The notes under the pieces are model-generated. The model saw only the letters and a list, made by a program, of their open reading frames with translations. It ran no database searches and was not told the origin of the DNA. DNA of 64,000 nucleotides. Origin: Gracilaria domingensis. Lineage: Eukaryota; Rhodophyta; Florideophyceae; Gracilariales; Gracilariaceae. Of this stretch, positions 21,925 through 32,125 are shown piece after piece. The position numbers and the translations under genes were made by a program. The stretch spans positions 248,001 through 312,000 of the forward strand of contig VCMS01000032.1 of NCBI GenBank assembly GCA_022539475.1. The letters run 5' to 3'. The first letter of the stretch is position 1, and every line of letters begins with the position of its first letter.

Positions 21925-21965
21925 TGTTGACCTTTCTGGTGAGGGAGCGCTTCTATGAATAACAG
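21925..21965 (-). repeat. Degenerate interspersed repeat, copy 4 (reverse, partial)
   Basis: Minus strand ATAGAAGCGCTCCCTCACCA followed by GAAAGG matches the core GAAAGAAGCGTTCTCTCACTGG of copy 2. It lacks the CCTAATTCCGG block. Confidence 0.45.
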
Positions 21966-22943
21966 TTCAAGCTCATGTTGAAGGCCACCGCGAAGTTACT
22001 TTCCCTCCCTCTCTTTGTGTGAGCGCAAGAGCCTATATCCGATCTGAAGCGAAACGCTTCTCCTCATATGGGATGAAGATCTCTCTAAGCCTCATCTATA
22101 ATTGCCTACGGCCTTGCGATCGCGGTTCGTCTTCTGTTCCTGACCCAAACGAAGCTGTTTGGCATCCGAAAAGTATCACGCAGGCTTTTTGCTTCCCTCG
22201 ATGTTCAATATTTCTGCTTTTCTTGCAGTCAAAACTTAAAGCTGGCATTCGTCGTTCTCAAACTGTACACCAGCGCAAACTTCAGTTGCTGCTAAGCCAT
22301 GCCTTTCAACGGGCATCTATAAGAATGGCGGGTTGTGCGACAAAAAAATCGTGCTCTGTCAATAGAACAAGTAGAAAAGGTACCGGACAGGCATGGTTAA
22401 CTTTTGAGGGTTAGATTAGAGAGGGATAAACCTATCCTTCTAACCTTCCTTGTCTGCTAATATGGACGTCTGCTTTCTTTCCATTGCAGCGATGTACACT
22501 GTCGTTTGCTAGAGCGAAATCGGGCCGAGGCTCACCCGTCTTTAGAGGAGATTGCCCAAGGGAAAGGATAGTCTCGTCGACGTCGACGTGCATGGAACCA
22601 AGGTGGTGGATTCATAGTCAATTAAGATGTGCGCCAATACATCTCATTTACGGGGAAGGATTAAGAAGAAAGGCAAGTGTTACAACAAACGAACCTGATG
22701 TCATGGTAACGTTCGTGCACTGGGCCCTTCAGAGAATGGGAGTAGTACATACAAACATACAACTGATAATCATCGTGATGGTTGATCGTTCTACGTTCTG
22801 CGGAGGGTAACGGTCCTTTCGCCATTGCAGCGAAATTGAGAGAGGTGATCATGCTTTGGACAGTACACTCACATTTACCAAGGGATTACCCTCGTTACCA
22901 AGGGTATGAAATAACTGTTGAAAAATGTAGTTCACTAGAATCT

Positions 22944-23836
22944 TCAAGGAAGAATACCTCGAGCCTGTTGGGCTTCCTTCATCGCATCCACAGTTGGACT
23001 GACGTTGTACGGCAACTCGGGCGTATTAGCCCCAGAAGGCCTCTTGTAAGAAGGCTCAATAGTTTCACTAGTTTCACTAGACCAGAAGTCGATCTTTTCC
23101 CCAGGGGTGGTTTGGAAGTCCATAGCACCTACACTGGCAGTGAAAGGCTGACCGGGAATCTCGGTCTGCGGTTCTCCGTATGGTGTGAACATCGGAGGAT
23201 CTGAGATGTCCTGCAACCGAGCGTAGGCAGCATCAAGAGCACCATCAAGACATAGTAGATACTTCTCATCCAAACCCGCTCTAATGCGCTGCTTACGCGC
23301 CACGGCACCAAAGTCCATGGCGGTCAAAGCCGAAGTCCGCTGTTCCGCAACAGCAGAACGGAACTTCTGGAATGCATCGTCAGCGATTGCTTCATCTTCG
23401 CAATCCGCATATGTTCCCGGGGCGAACTTGGGGTCAACGTAGTTAGGATCCCATGGATAAGACACGCCTTCTGCTTCGGCGATACGAGGATCTGGGGTCG
23501 CAGTTTCATCGCGAGGGGGCAACGCTGGGTCGAAAGGCTGCGGGATACCTTCGGTTGGTACCAAAATACGGCCCTTTATGTCTCGACCAAGCATAGCGTC
23601 TGAAGGGTTACTTGGGCCTCGCTTCGTAAAATCAGTTAAGATGCGGAACTTGTCGACATAATACTGATTAACATGACCCTTTGTCTTGTCAGTGCTTAGC
23701 TGTAGTCTCCATAGCCCATACGCAAAGAGCTGGAGGTTGACGCATTGTGAGAAACGACAGCGTTGCATACAAACGAAGAACGGAGTGTCGAAGAAGTGCT
23801 CTTGGCGCCGACGGGCAACGCGGTGACGAAAGCCAT
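22944..23836 (-). CDS. Probable plastid-targeted protein, phycobilisome-linker-like (tentative)
   Basis: The main frame (stop at 22,944) encodes STDKTKGHVNQYYVDKFRIL, a proline-rich middle (YPWDPNYVDPKFAPGTYADC) and helices with a second lone cysteine (DEKYLLCLDGALDAAY). Single cysteines in helices and the YYVDKFR block suggest a nuclear-encoded phycobilisome linker or rod-associated protein, but I do not recognise it firmly. Upstream, a good start at 23,836 opens MAFVTALPVGAKSTSSTLRS, a typical plastid transit peptide, and runs to RMGYGDYS before a stop at 23,698, out of frame with the rest. Two explanations fit. One is a 71-base intron (donor GTATGC at 23,770, acceptor CTACAG at 23,700), which joins the frames exactly. 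The other is a lost base near 23,698, which would keep the natural-looking GDYS-STDKTK junction. A methionine at 23,768 in the main frame is an unlikely start. Confidence 0.5.
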
Positions 23837-24118
23837 TTCGAGCACAAGTCCAGTCTCGACGGAGAAGGGAACAATATTCAGCGAGCCAAAGAACGACGGC
23901 GTGTGGGGAAGTTTTCTTCTTACTCAGACGAGACGTGGTAGGAACGAACGAACGATACTTTTATTTCGTGGTAAGACGCGCCGAGATTATGTGATGTGTG
24001 GTGATATCGTGATGCTCAATTCTAGGGTATGCGAAATTTGGAAAAAACTAAAGGGATGGACCGATTTTTGCGAATATCAAAGTATCTGTTACTGAAGATT
24101 CTGTAGCCCTTCCAGCGC

Positions 24119-24207
24119 TTCGTAAGGATAAAAGGATAAAAGGATAAGGATACTACACGTAGATACCAAGTTTGTAGTAGTACCGTCAGTGGTACCGACT
24201 CGGTACC
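24119..24207. repeat. AAAGGAT tandem repeat and a 17-bp palindrome
   Basis: Three to four AAAGGAT units lie at 24,123-24,150, and GGTACCGA-C-TCGGTACC at 24,191-24,207 is a perfect palindrome. Nothing else in the 715-base spacer 23,837-24,551 is recognisable. Confidence 0.75.
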
Positions 24208-24551
24208 TTGTGGGGCAGCATGGTACAAAGGACCTTCCTGGATATTTGACAGCTTGTTCTTTGTTCAATCCTTTGCTGGCACCTATAATTTTTGGCCCTA
24301 CGGCAGTAGAAGCGACCATGGAAGCAGTTGCTTTTATCTATACTCAACGTTTTTAGTATTTCGGCGCCAGAGGGTTATACCCAACTGTATCGAGATAAAG
24401 AAGTATCCTGACCGAGTCTTTACTACGTTCTACATAATATGTTATTTAGAACGAGGCATCTGTTTCCTGGATGCTCTTCCGAAAGTTAGTCTTCTGTTAT
24501 ATTGTACGGCATGATGCTTTGAATTGCTGAAGAAAGTGACCTATATGTGTT

Positions 24552-25826
24552 CTAAATGGAAATCAACGTGGGTGTTCCAGTATACTGGAGTGGAGTTGAT
24601 TCTGGAAGGAGGGTATGATCAGTACAGTCGAAATAGTTGCAGAGACCGCAACATTTCTCTTGACTGACGGAGAACGAAAATGGATCGACCAAAGACAGCT
24701 CAGCTAGCTCACACTTCTCTGAACAGCATAGTTCATCCAAACTCAGTATAGGCACTGCCCTCCATGTCAAAATATACCCATCTGGACACTCTTGTCGCGT
24801 ATTCTTGGAACTCAAAAGCTCAGTGTCCGGCAAGTTCTCGAGCAATATACTACTCACTGACTCTCGTCGGATTATTGTTCCGTCAGATACTAATGTAGTC
24901 TTACCGTCTCCGCTTGAGCTAAGAGATGAAAACGTGGTCACCAAGTGAGAGTAATACATGGAAGGAATGGTAGAAATTTGCCGAATGTCGTTCAGGTCCG
25001 GCTTGAAAACCGTGCTTGTTTCATCGAGAAGCTTCTGTGTGGTCACCAAGTACTGCTCCATTTTGCTCACCGGATATCCCAACTGAAATCCACTAACGCG
25101 ATAACATCGAAGTCCATTAAAGACAAGAGATGTATGATCCGCAAGCATCATCATCGCGGCTGTTAAATTTCCTCGGGCTTTACGAACTTCAAGAACGAGG
25201 CCAACGACGTAAGTTGTTGCCCCCCACGCAGGGAATGTGAGGTTGGTCAGATTTTCAATAGCTTGAAAAGCATCACATGCCGCTTTCTGAGCCTCGAAAG
25301 TATCCTGAAAGAATTCTTCATCGGAGGGAAAGCGAGATCTCTGCCAATATCGAGATTGAATGTTTACCACGGACTTGGAACTCAGAAGAAGGTGATCGAG
25401 TCCTTTGTTGAGCTCTTCTGTTTGCGAGACGGACAAACCGTGGAGAGTTAGGTTTGGTCGAAACAACGGGAATAACTTGCGGCCGGGCTGCAAAAGCCTG
25501 AAACGATCGCCTGGTTCCTCAGCGAATAAATCGATGTCCAGCAAGTCTCTTAGGTACGCAACTTCCATCGTCTCCGTAAAGAACAAAGAAACACATGTTT
25601 GGTCAATTGTTGAAGAAGAACAATTACACGAAAGTGTCACATCCATTACCGCTTTGTCGTAGAACATCTTCACAATTTCGGATGGTACACCCATACGAAT
25701 AAGATCGACATTTGCTCGGAAGGATCTCGTCAGAAATGTACCAAGATCAATCGGAGAAGTGCAGAAAGTCTGAGCAAAGGCATGGTTGAAGGTAACCAGC
25801 AGAAACAGCCATTTAAGCGGCCCCAT
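24552..25826 (-). CDS. Secreted cysteine-rich protein, unrecognised family (paralogue 1)
   Basis: I do not recognise this family. The 424-residue protein begins with a signal peptide (MGPLKWLFLLVTFNHAFA, likely cut before QT) and has no other membrane segment, so it should be secreted or vacuolar. The N-terminal part has FRANVDLIRMGVPSE and a CNCSS pair. The middle has PSDEEFFQDTFEAQKAACDA and LADHTSLVFNGLRC. The C-terminus is a compact cysteine cluster: CPDGYILTWRAVP, DELCCSEKCELAELSL and EKCCGLCNYFDCTDHTLLP. Several N-glycosylation sequons occur (NCSS, NLTL, NLTN, NLTA). A paralogue with the same domain order lies at 29,359-30,681 on the opposite strand. The frame is intact and intronless. 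A role in the cell wall or defence is possible but unsupported. Confidence 0.85.
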   Translation of the reverse strand: MGPLKWLFLLVTFNHAFAQTFCTSPIDLGTFLTRSFRANVDLIRMGVPSEIVKMFYDKAVMDVTLSCNCSSSTIDQTCVSLFFTETMEVAYLRDLLDIDLFAEEPGDRFRLLQPGRKLFPLFRPNLTLHGLSVSQTEELNKGLDHLLLSSKSVVNIQSRYWQRSRFPSDEEFFQDTFEAQKAACDAFQAIENLTNLTFPAWGATTYVVGLVLEVRKARGNLTAAMMMLADHTSLVFNGLRCYRVSGFQLGYPVSKMEQYLVTTQKLLDETSTVFKPDLNDIRQISTIPSMYYSHLVTTFSSLSSSGDGKTTLVSDGTIIRRESVSSILLENLPDTELLSSKNTRQECPDGYILTWRAVPILSLDELCCSEKCELAELSLVDPFSFSVSQEKCCGLCNYFDCTDHTLLPESTPLQYTGTPTLISI

Positions 25827-26543
25827 CTCGCGTATACTGAAAGGAGACGAGTTGTGTTGAGAGAATGAATACTATCTTGCACAACGCTTGTCGTTGAACG
25901 ATGTTTCACAGTGATCAATAACAATGAATACTGTTGATTGTAGAGAGCGGCGGGTATTTAGCTTCTGTAGAAAGGGGGTGTGCCAAGATGTGTCCTCTTT
26001 GATTTGGCCAGTACAGAGCACAAAAGATGCGGTGGACACGACGAGAGACTCTCGTTCCAGGCTTCTAGTCATATTTCTTTGAAGGTACAATTCATCCGCA
26101 AGAATGCTTATCGTCAGATGACTTATGCTTCAGCGTATGTGCAGTAGAACGAATTGTGTGAACCAACATATGTATTAAGTTGTGATCAATGAAGCAAATT
26201 CAGAGTGAGCGATGCACATTTGAATTGCAATACCTGTACGCGGAAATCTGTTTTCGGAGTGGCTCTATCATAGTTGTTGCACACAACTTACATACAAGGG
26301 TAGATTGTACAGAATTGTTCACGTCAAGTTTGAACACAGGTGCGATTGTGGAGATTCATGGCCGTTGTCAAGATTTGTCAGCAAATGTGATCAGATGTAG
26401 AGAAGGGATGGATAATGCTGTGAACATGATCATCGTGATGAGCAAACAAGTCTATAAGAGCTGTCAGCAAATGCATCTGGACTTTTACGGAAACGCCGAT
26501 CTACGGAACACGCAGGGAGTTAAACAAAACGGACCACGCGAAT
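25827..26543. other. Intergenic, nothing recognised
   Basis: This is 0.7 kb upstream of the secreted protein gene and downstream of the dehydrogenase gene, both on the minus strand. It must hold the secreted protein's promoter. I see only short unconvincing frames. Confidence 0.55.
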
Positions 26544-27642
26544 CTAGGCCTGCGCTGATTGCGCTGATGCATCCGTGATGTCTACTTCTGCAAGGCGCAC
26601 TGGACGGCCTTCTTTGATAGACTTGTTGGCGGCCATCGCAGCTACTATAGGTGCTCGACCATCTGCACCAGTGACCGGAGGCGGCGTTCCTTCACGAATC
26701 ATCTTCACGAATGCTTCCATCACCCCTGAGTAAGCAAGCGCGTATCTATCCATGAAGAAGGAATAAGGAAGCGGAGAAGAGACGGAACTTTCGTTGCTGA
26801 TATTGACGGTATGAGGGGTTCTGTTATTGCTGGACAGCATTCCGTCACTGCCGAACACTTCAATACGTTGATCGTATCCATAAGCACACCGACGAGAGTT
26901 ACCAATGGTACCAATGGCACCATTGGACATCTTGAGCATCACAATGACGGTATCTAAGTCGTCCGCCTGCTGCGCAGCCTCCTCAAATGCCTTTCCTGCG
27001 ACGAATACTTCTTCGATTTCCGCTCCAGTGCAGAATCTAGCCTGGTCGAAATCGTGGCTCATCATATCTAGGAAGATACCCCCGGAGTTGGCAAGGTATT
27101 CAGCGGGTGGTGGCGCAGGGTCACGAGAGTTGATCTGGAACATTCGCACCTCACCAATGACTCCATCAGTTACTTGTTTGCTCACTTCCATGAAGTTAGC
27201 ATCAAAGCGACGTTGAAAGCCGATCAGCAATCGTGCGTTTGTCTTTTCAACGACGTCCAAACATTTATCGATGGTGGCAAGATCATTAGAGATCGGCTTC
27301 TCACACATAATTGCCTTTCCGGCTTCTGCGCTCTTAACAATTTTCCGCATGGAAAGGAGTAGGAGATCCAATGACGATACCATCAATGGTTTCGTCAGAA
27401 AGCAAATCTTCCCAATTCGGAATGTACTTGGTATTAAAGGTCTCAGCCGCGGCCACCCCGAACTTTTCAAATGGATCAGCAATGGCAGCAACCTCTGCAC
27501 CGTGCATAGCGGTAATCGCCTTGGCGTGTACTTGACCGATACGACCCGCACCGATTATTCCGACACGGACTGGGGCCGCAGATGAAGACATAGCACGACG
27601 CAAAGCAGCTCCAGCTATTCCAGCACGGGAAAGTAGAGACAT
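26544..27642 (-). CDS. Gfo/Idh/MocA-family oxidoreductase (inositol 2-dehydrogenase-like), one apparent frameshift
   Basis: This NAD(P)-dependent sugar or cyclitol dehydrogenase has an N-terminal extension that looks mitochondrial (MSLLSRAGIAGAALRRAMSS). It is followed by the Rossmann loop VGIIGAGRIGQVHAKAI, SPTPFHAE, AIMCEKPIS (with the catalytic lysine) and GGIFLDMMSHDFDQARF. The C-terminal beta-sheet domain contains DLDTVIVMLKMSNGAIGTIG and ends near AEVDITDAS. The combination resembles myo-inositol 2-dehydrogenase. The frame changes at 27,341-27,344, a run of four T (A on the coding strand). With three, the text reads HAEIVKSAEAGKAIMCEKP, exactly as the family predicts. Everything else is undamaged, so a base-calling error is likelier than a pseudogene. 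It lies between the two secreted-protein paralogues. Confidence 0.85.
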
Positions 27643-29358
27643 GATGGATTGGCTGTTCGAGCCGTATTGAACCAGTCTCGATCTATCAAAATGTTCAGGG
27701 TATGCTACAGGGGTAGTCCACGACAGAAAGTTTTTGCAACGAACGCGAACTTAAAGGTTGGGTGGGAACGCTGTACGACGGTGCCGACGGTGCCGACGGT
27801 AGAGGCTACCCTTCGTAATGCGATCGGCGTGCGAAGGGAGTAATCGTAGTTGAGCGGATCGTTGTAGATGGGGCAGATCCATTGGAAGTCGTACCTGGCA
27901 CTGCAATGCGTCGAGAGTAGTGTACGGTGGAGAGGCTTCGACATCCAGAGACTCTATTGGCCAGAGTTATGGAACAAGTATCCTTTAACCAATAAAATTC
28001 CGCGATGAAATACTGAAACCCTCCGCGGAACACGTCGCAATGCGGCCTCAAAGTTTGAGGCTGCATTTGAATCTCAAACTTAACGGGCCTACCAAGAGCA
28101 CCCCTGGGGTACAGGGTATGAGGGCTACCCCAGGGGTACGAATGAAGGATAAACGATAAAAGCACCCAAGGAATCTTTTCTCATACGTATGAAATCCCGT
28201 CGTATACTTGAGTAATCAATCATTGATCCTTCGGTAATGAACTGTCTGCGGCGAGTAATTATCCACACGATCATCAGAGGACAGCGTTGATCCTCTTAAC
28301 TTTATCGAGACTGTTCGAACAAGTTAAAGTTGACAATACAACACTAAAGCAATCGAGGAGCTCTTTTGAGAATCAAACTGGTGATTCAGATATGATATTT
28401 GTAGTACTTTGTTGCCGTGTCAATGGGTTTGAGTTTGAACTTTTAATGATGGCGGGCTCACATCCTCAAGCGATTATGCCTTGCGTATCTTGCTGATGGT
28501 AACAGTTCATGTTGTATCAAAGGAAGTGGTCATCATGGCCTTGTGGTACAATTTATTGATGATCTTGCCCAGAAGTTGAATGAAGCAATTCATTCAGTCA
28601 CCAAAGTGAAATAAGAGAATTCAGAGAGCTGTAGGATGCCCAACTTCATCCATGGGTATGAGGGTTTATCTCACCTGCAAAATTCAGCTGTACCAGGGTA
28701 GGCCTCAGATATTAGCCTTCTAATACCTAGCAGCGCAGCAATTGCTGGAATGAAAAAGTGCATCGGCTTCGATCCCCATGTCTGGCTCTCTTAGTGACAG
28801 CGATGTGTAGCGTGTATCTGCTACATGCTCTTGAAACCACGGCGTTCAAAGCTTTTCGTGTACCATCGGTAACTCTAGCTCTGTAAAACTTCCAGCAAAC
28901 ACAGTAGATTCTCTAAGGAAGGAAAAAGAAATGTGGGGCCTCCATTGTCATCCTCAACATGACGCGGTCAGAAGTACAGATTTACGTGGTGAATCTTATT
29001 CTTTCACTGGGTTGTTTACGAGTTATTTCAGAGGAAGTAACAATGATATCGGGGTTCAGACGATATGAATCGGCCAATAGATGAAAGCTTCCTCAAGCAT
29101 GGTCACACTACCCGATTTGCGTCAAATTTTTAGGTCTTGTACATGAGAGACTTTAACAGGTAACTCAAGCGTTTCTTCGAAAAGCGTAAATCTAGTAGAG
29201 GACTTGCACCACTATTTAAACAACAAAGAGGTTCTTGGTTAGTCTTGGCACGGACTGACCCGTTACAGCGTCTATTTCTCCTTGTGTACCGAAGCGAAAG
29301 ATCCAAGTTTTTTATACCAAGGTTTTACAGCTCCAAGCTTTAACTTGCCCCTAGTAGC
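27643..29358. other. Intergenic 1.7 kb, one 12-bp inverted repeat
   Basis: ACCCCTGGGGTA (28,100-28,111) is mirrored at 28,126-28,137, each arm being nearly palindromic itself. A GTGCCGACG unit is duplicated near 27,780. The dehydrogenase and the second secreted protein diverge across this spacer. I see no gene in it. Confidence 0.6.
29309..29330 (+). promoter_or_regulatory. Possible TATA-like element of secreted paralogue 2
   Basis: TTTTTTATACC lies 40-50 bases upstream of the start codon. This is a base-composition match only; no start site is known. Confidence 0.25.
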
Positions 29359-30681
29359 ATGAAGCAAACGTGGTCTGTTCTTGTCATATCTACTATCTGG
29401 CTCTTTCAGTTGACACAGGGGTCCCCAGGCTGTAACGCTCAACTTCAGCTTTCCATATTCCTGAGCGGTTCTTATACGGCAAACGCAAACCTCGTTCGGT
29501 TCGGTGTTCCCTCCGAAGCGGTCAGTACATTTTACAACACAGCTTTGAAGTATCTCGCCCAGAACTGCAAATGTAGTCCTACTCTTCTCGACGAACCTTG
29601 CGTGGATACAAAGTTCAATTCCGATAAAGAAGTCACTGCGCTGCGGGCCTTATTAGACAGCGATGAAACCGTTGCTGATGCTACGAAGCTCTTCCGGTTG
29701 TACGACTCGCAGAAGACATTAAATCCCTTGACGAACATCCAAGAGCAAAAACTACAGCTTGGTCTAGATCTGCTAAACACGAATACGCACGACTTGGACA
29801 TCATACTTTCTTGGGGATGGCAGCGTGTTCAATTCCCTTCAGACGATTCTTTCTTCCAAGATGACAGTTCTGAGCAAGCGACTGCATGCAGCACTTACGA
29901 CTCACTTGTCCAGCCGGGGGTCCAGACATATCCTGCATCTGCTGCAACTGCATACGTCCTTAGTCTTGTGCAGAACGTTCGACGAGCTGGGGGCGATCTG
30001 ACGGTTGCGTATCAGTTTTTGGCCAACCACACTGCATTTGTATTTGATGGAGTTCGATGCCATAAGTTGAGCGGTGACAAGTTGAAGATTCCTATTAACT
30101 ACATGAACGATTACAAGGATCAGACGCACTTGCTGCTTAAAGCATCTGGGAGCTCAACCTCGTCAGTGGACTTGAACGATGTTCGAAAGAATGCCGGGAA
30201 CGCCAAACTTTATCTTTACCCCCTTGTCACAAAGTTTTCTTCTTTGATATCATATGGAGACAGCGAAACAGTTCTTTACACAAATACCGAGTTGTTGCCT
30301 GCAGTAGATTTGGTAGAAAGAAAGTCAGTGGACGCAGTGCTTCAGAGTGACCCCAGTCTATTCATGAGCAGTTCATTGGTGAGTACCATTGGCTCTGTAC
30401 TTTCTTCGCTGAATATGAACTCTGGTGGTCCAACATGTCCTCCGGGATGGATTTGGGTTTCCCGAGCAGTGTCACTGATGAGCGCAGATGAGGAGTGCTG
30501 TTCAGATAAGTGTGAGCTGTTGCCGCTGTCTCTCAGCAATCCTTTCCTTTGGAGCATACAGCAGGAAATTTGTTGCGGGAACTGCAATCTTTTTGTCTGC
30601 CAGGATCAAACTCTGCTCCCGGTGTCTATTCCGTTGAATCAAGCCCCGCCGACAACTCACCCGACAAGTATTGACTTGTGA
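29359..30681 (+). CDS. Secreted cysteine-rich protein, unrecognised family (paralogue 2)
   Basis: This 440-residue paralogue of the protein at 24,552-25,826 has a signal peptide (MKQTWSVLVISTIWLFQLTQ, cut before GSP or SPG) and no other membrane span. Shared blocks, in order, are LVRFGVPSEAV, CKCSP, PSDDSFFQDDSSEQATAC, LANHTAFVFDGVRCHKLSG, VDLNDVR, LYPLVTKFSSLISYGD, then the C-terminal cysteine module CPPGWIWVSRAVSL, DEECCSDKCELLPLSL and EICCGNCNLFVCQDQTLLP. Identity is moderate, so the duplication is not recent, but every cysteine of the C-terminal module is kept, which argues that both are functional. It has about 40 extra residues before the module. Upstream, TTTTTTATACCAAGG at 29,309 could be a TATA-like element about 50 bases before the start. 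The function is unknown. Confidence 0.87.
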   Translation: MKQTWSVLVISTIWLFQLTQGSPGCNAQLQLSIFLSGSYTANANLVRFGVPSEAVSTFYNTALKYLAQNCKCSPTLLDEPCVDTKFNSDKEVTALRALLDSDETVADATKLFRLYDSQKTLNPLTNIQEQKLQLGLDLLNTNTHDLDIILSWGWQRVQFPSDDSFFQDDSSEQATACSTYDSLVQPGVQTYPASAATAYVLSLVQNVRRAGGDLTVAYQFLANHTAFVFDGVRCHKLSGDKLKIPINYMNDYKDQTHLLLKASGSSTSSVDLNDVRKNAGNAKLYLYPLVTKFSSLISYGDSETVLYTNTELLPAVDLVERKSVDAVLQSDPSLFMSSSLVSTIGSVLSSLNMNSGGPTCPPGWIWVSRAVSLMSADEECCSDKCELLPLSLSNPFLWSIQQEICCGNCNLFVCQDQTLLPVSIPLNQAPPTTHPTSIDL

Positions 30682-31114
30682 TAGTGCCTTTGCCCTTTGA
30701 ATGCAAACACATTTGCATACTGCATTGCATGACTACTTACCTTAATTGCGTCTTTAGATTCGCTGCACAGAATAACTAGCAAAGAGATGCTTAGATCACA
30801 TTACGTCAAACTAATGTTGTTAACCATTTAAATATGTATTACTCTTCAAGAAAACAACACGGGACGCTCTACCCCATTCTCTCATGGACACCAATATGCT
30901 GATGAGGTTATTTGGCTTTCAATATCATCTTGTACGAGAAATTAGATAGCAGATCGGTTGATCAGAAACAAAAGCCTTTACTCTTTGGTTAATCGCTGAC
31001 GCTTCTAGCGAGAACCTCAGGCTCTAAGAAAGCCACCCTTTGGCGGCAGAGCACGATTTGCGTTCGGGCAGCAGCGTAGGTTAACCGCACCGTCGGTACA
31101 GTCAGCTCTTCGCC

Positions 31115-31129
31115 CGCCAGAGTCTGGCG
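31115..31129. repeat. Palindrome CGCCAGA-G-TCTGGCG
   Basis: A perfect 15-base palindrome, the first of three in the 870-base stretch after the secreted paralogue 2. Nothing coding is visible in 30,682-31,549. Confidence 0.7.
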
Positions 31130-31336
31130 AACAGGCAATAAGAGACCCGCACAATCGTACCCTTGGTCAGTGTTGCACGATTTCTAAAAATTTTCTTCGT
31201 CACCCTCCCGTCACCCGGTGCAGTGCAAAGTTTTTGCCAGTGGTGGCCTCCTGTCACCCACTTTCAGCGTTTTTAAAGACAATTGGAAATCCGAAAAGGT
31301 TTTCAACTTCAATGCAATGCGAAAGTATATGCAAAG

Positions 31337-31389
31337 TTCGAAAGGCTCGTCAGGTGTGCTGCTGCAGCACATCTGACGAGCCTTTCGAA
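31337..31389. repeat. 53-bp hairpin with 25-bp arms
   Basis: TTCGAAAGGCTCGTCAG and its continuation TGTGCTG are mirrored after a CTG loop, with one mismatch in 25 pairs. It is the longest hairpin in the gene island. Confidence 0.85.
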
Positions 31390-31503
31390 TTTCCACGTCT
31401 GCATGTGTCTGCGTGGCAGTGCCACTGCCACAATTGCAGACTGCGGCTGCCAGCCTGGCAGGATGAGCCTGTAATCCAAAGTATAGGCCTCCGTCGAAAT
31501 CCC

Positions 31504-31528
31504 TCTGTACCGGAGGCTCCGGTACAGA
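31504..31528. repeat. Perfect 12-bp hairpin, one-base loop
   Basis: TCTGTACCGGAG, G, CTCCGGTACAGA. It lies 115 bases after the 53-bp hairpin and just before the start of the small repeat-containing ORF. Confidence 0.85.
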
Positions 31529-31549
31529 AGCAAAACTCCAGCCTTTGTC

Positions 31550-32125
31550 TTGCGTCAAAACTATGGGCCAGTCCAGGCCAATGTCACCCCAATCTCAGAT
31601 GTTCTCACAAACAGCTCTGGTCGGTACTGCCGACTCCGCGAATTACGTCTAGTTACTACGCTCACCGGCTCTCGATCTCAATACAAACAAAACCGACGTG
31701 AGCACCAAAACAAACTCAAAAGGACACTCATGATTCGGAAAAGCAGATCACGACTCTTACGCACTACAAGCAAACGTGTTCCGCCGGATAGTCCGTTATA
31801 CATTCCAGGCTTTGTTACCAATAACAGCTGCAAGTGCAATCAAGAATCACTTGGTCCTTTGTGTCATGCACCCGGAGGTTGTTTGTATGGTGTAACAATA
31901 AGCAACACAAAACTTGAACAGGAGCATTTGACGCCCAACAATATCACTACTGAAACCGATAAGGCTAACGAAGTCAAGTCTAAAACCAGAGTTCCGCCAC
32001 AACGCAGAGCAAAACCGATCTGTGTACCTCGCGAAAGCAGGACAAGGCTGTTGCGCACAACCAGCGCATTTTTTCCGCTAGAAAGTCCCGTGATTTCACG
32101 GGCGTTAACAGAGAATAACAAGTAG
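31550..32125 (+). CDS. Hypothetical basic protein with a duplicated ~50-residue unit
   Basis: I do not recognise this 191-residue frame. It contains the same unit twice, about 97 residues apart: RKSRSRLLRTTSKRVPPDSP (from about 31,737) and RESRTRLLRTTSAFFPLESP (from about 32,028), followed by GFVTNNS and RALTENN. Within the best-matched 14 codons most of the nucleotide differences are synonymous (for example CGG/CGC, AGA/AGG, CTC/CTG, TTA/TTG, ACT/ACA), the pattern expected if the frame is or was translated. The protein is very basic, with no signal peptide or known motif. The start is uncertain, and the frame could be an exon or remnant of a longer repeat protein. Confidence 0.45.
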   Translation: MRQNYGPVQANVTPISDVLTNSSGRYCRLRELRLVTTLTGSRSQYKQNRREHQNKLKRTLMIRKSRSRLLRTTSKRVPPDSPLYIPGFVTNNSCKCNQESLGPLCHAPGGCLYGVTISNTKLEQEHLTPNNITTETDKANEVKSKTRVPPQRRAKPICVPRESRTRLLRTTSAFFPLESPVISRALTENNK

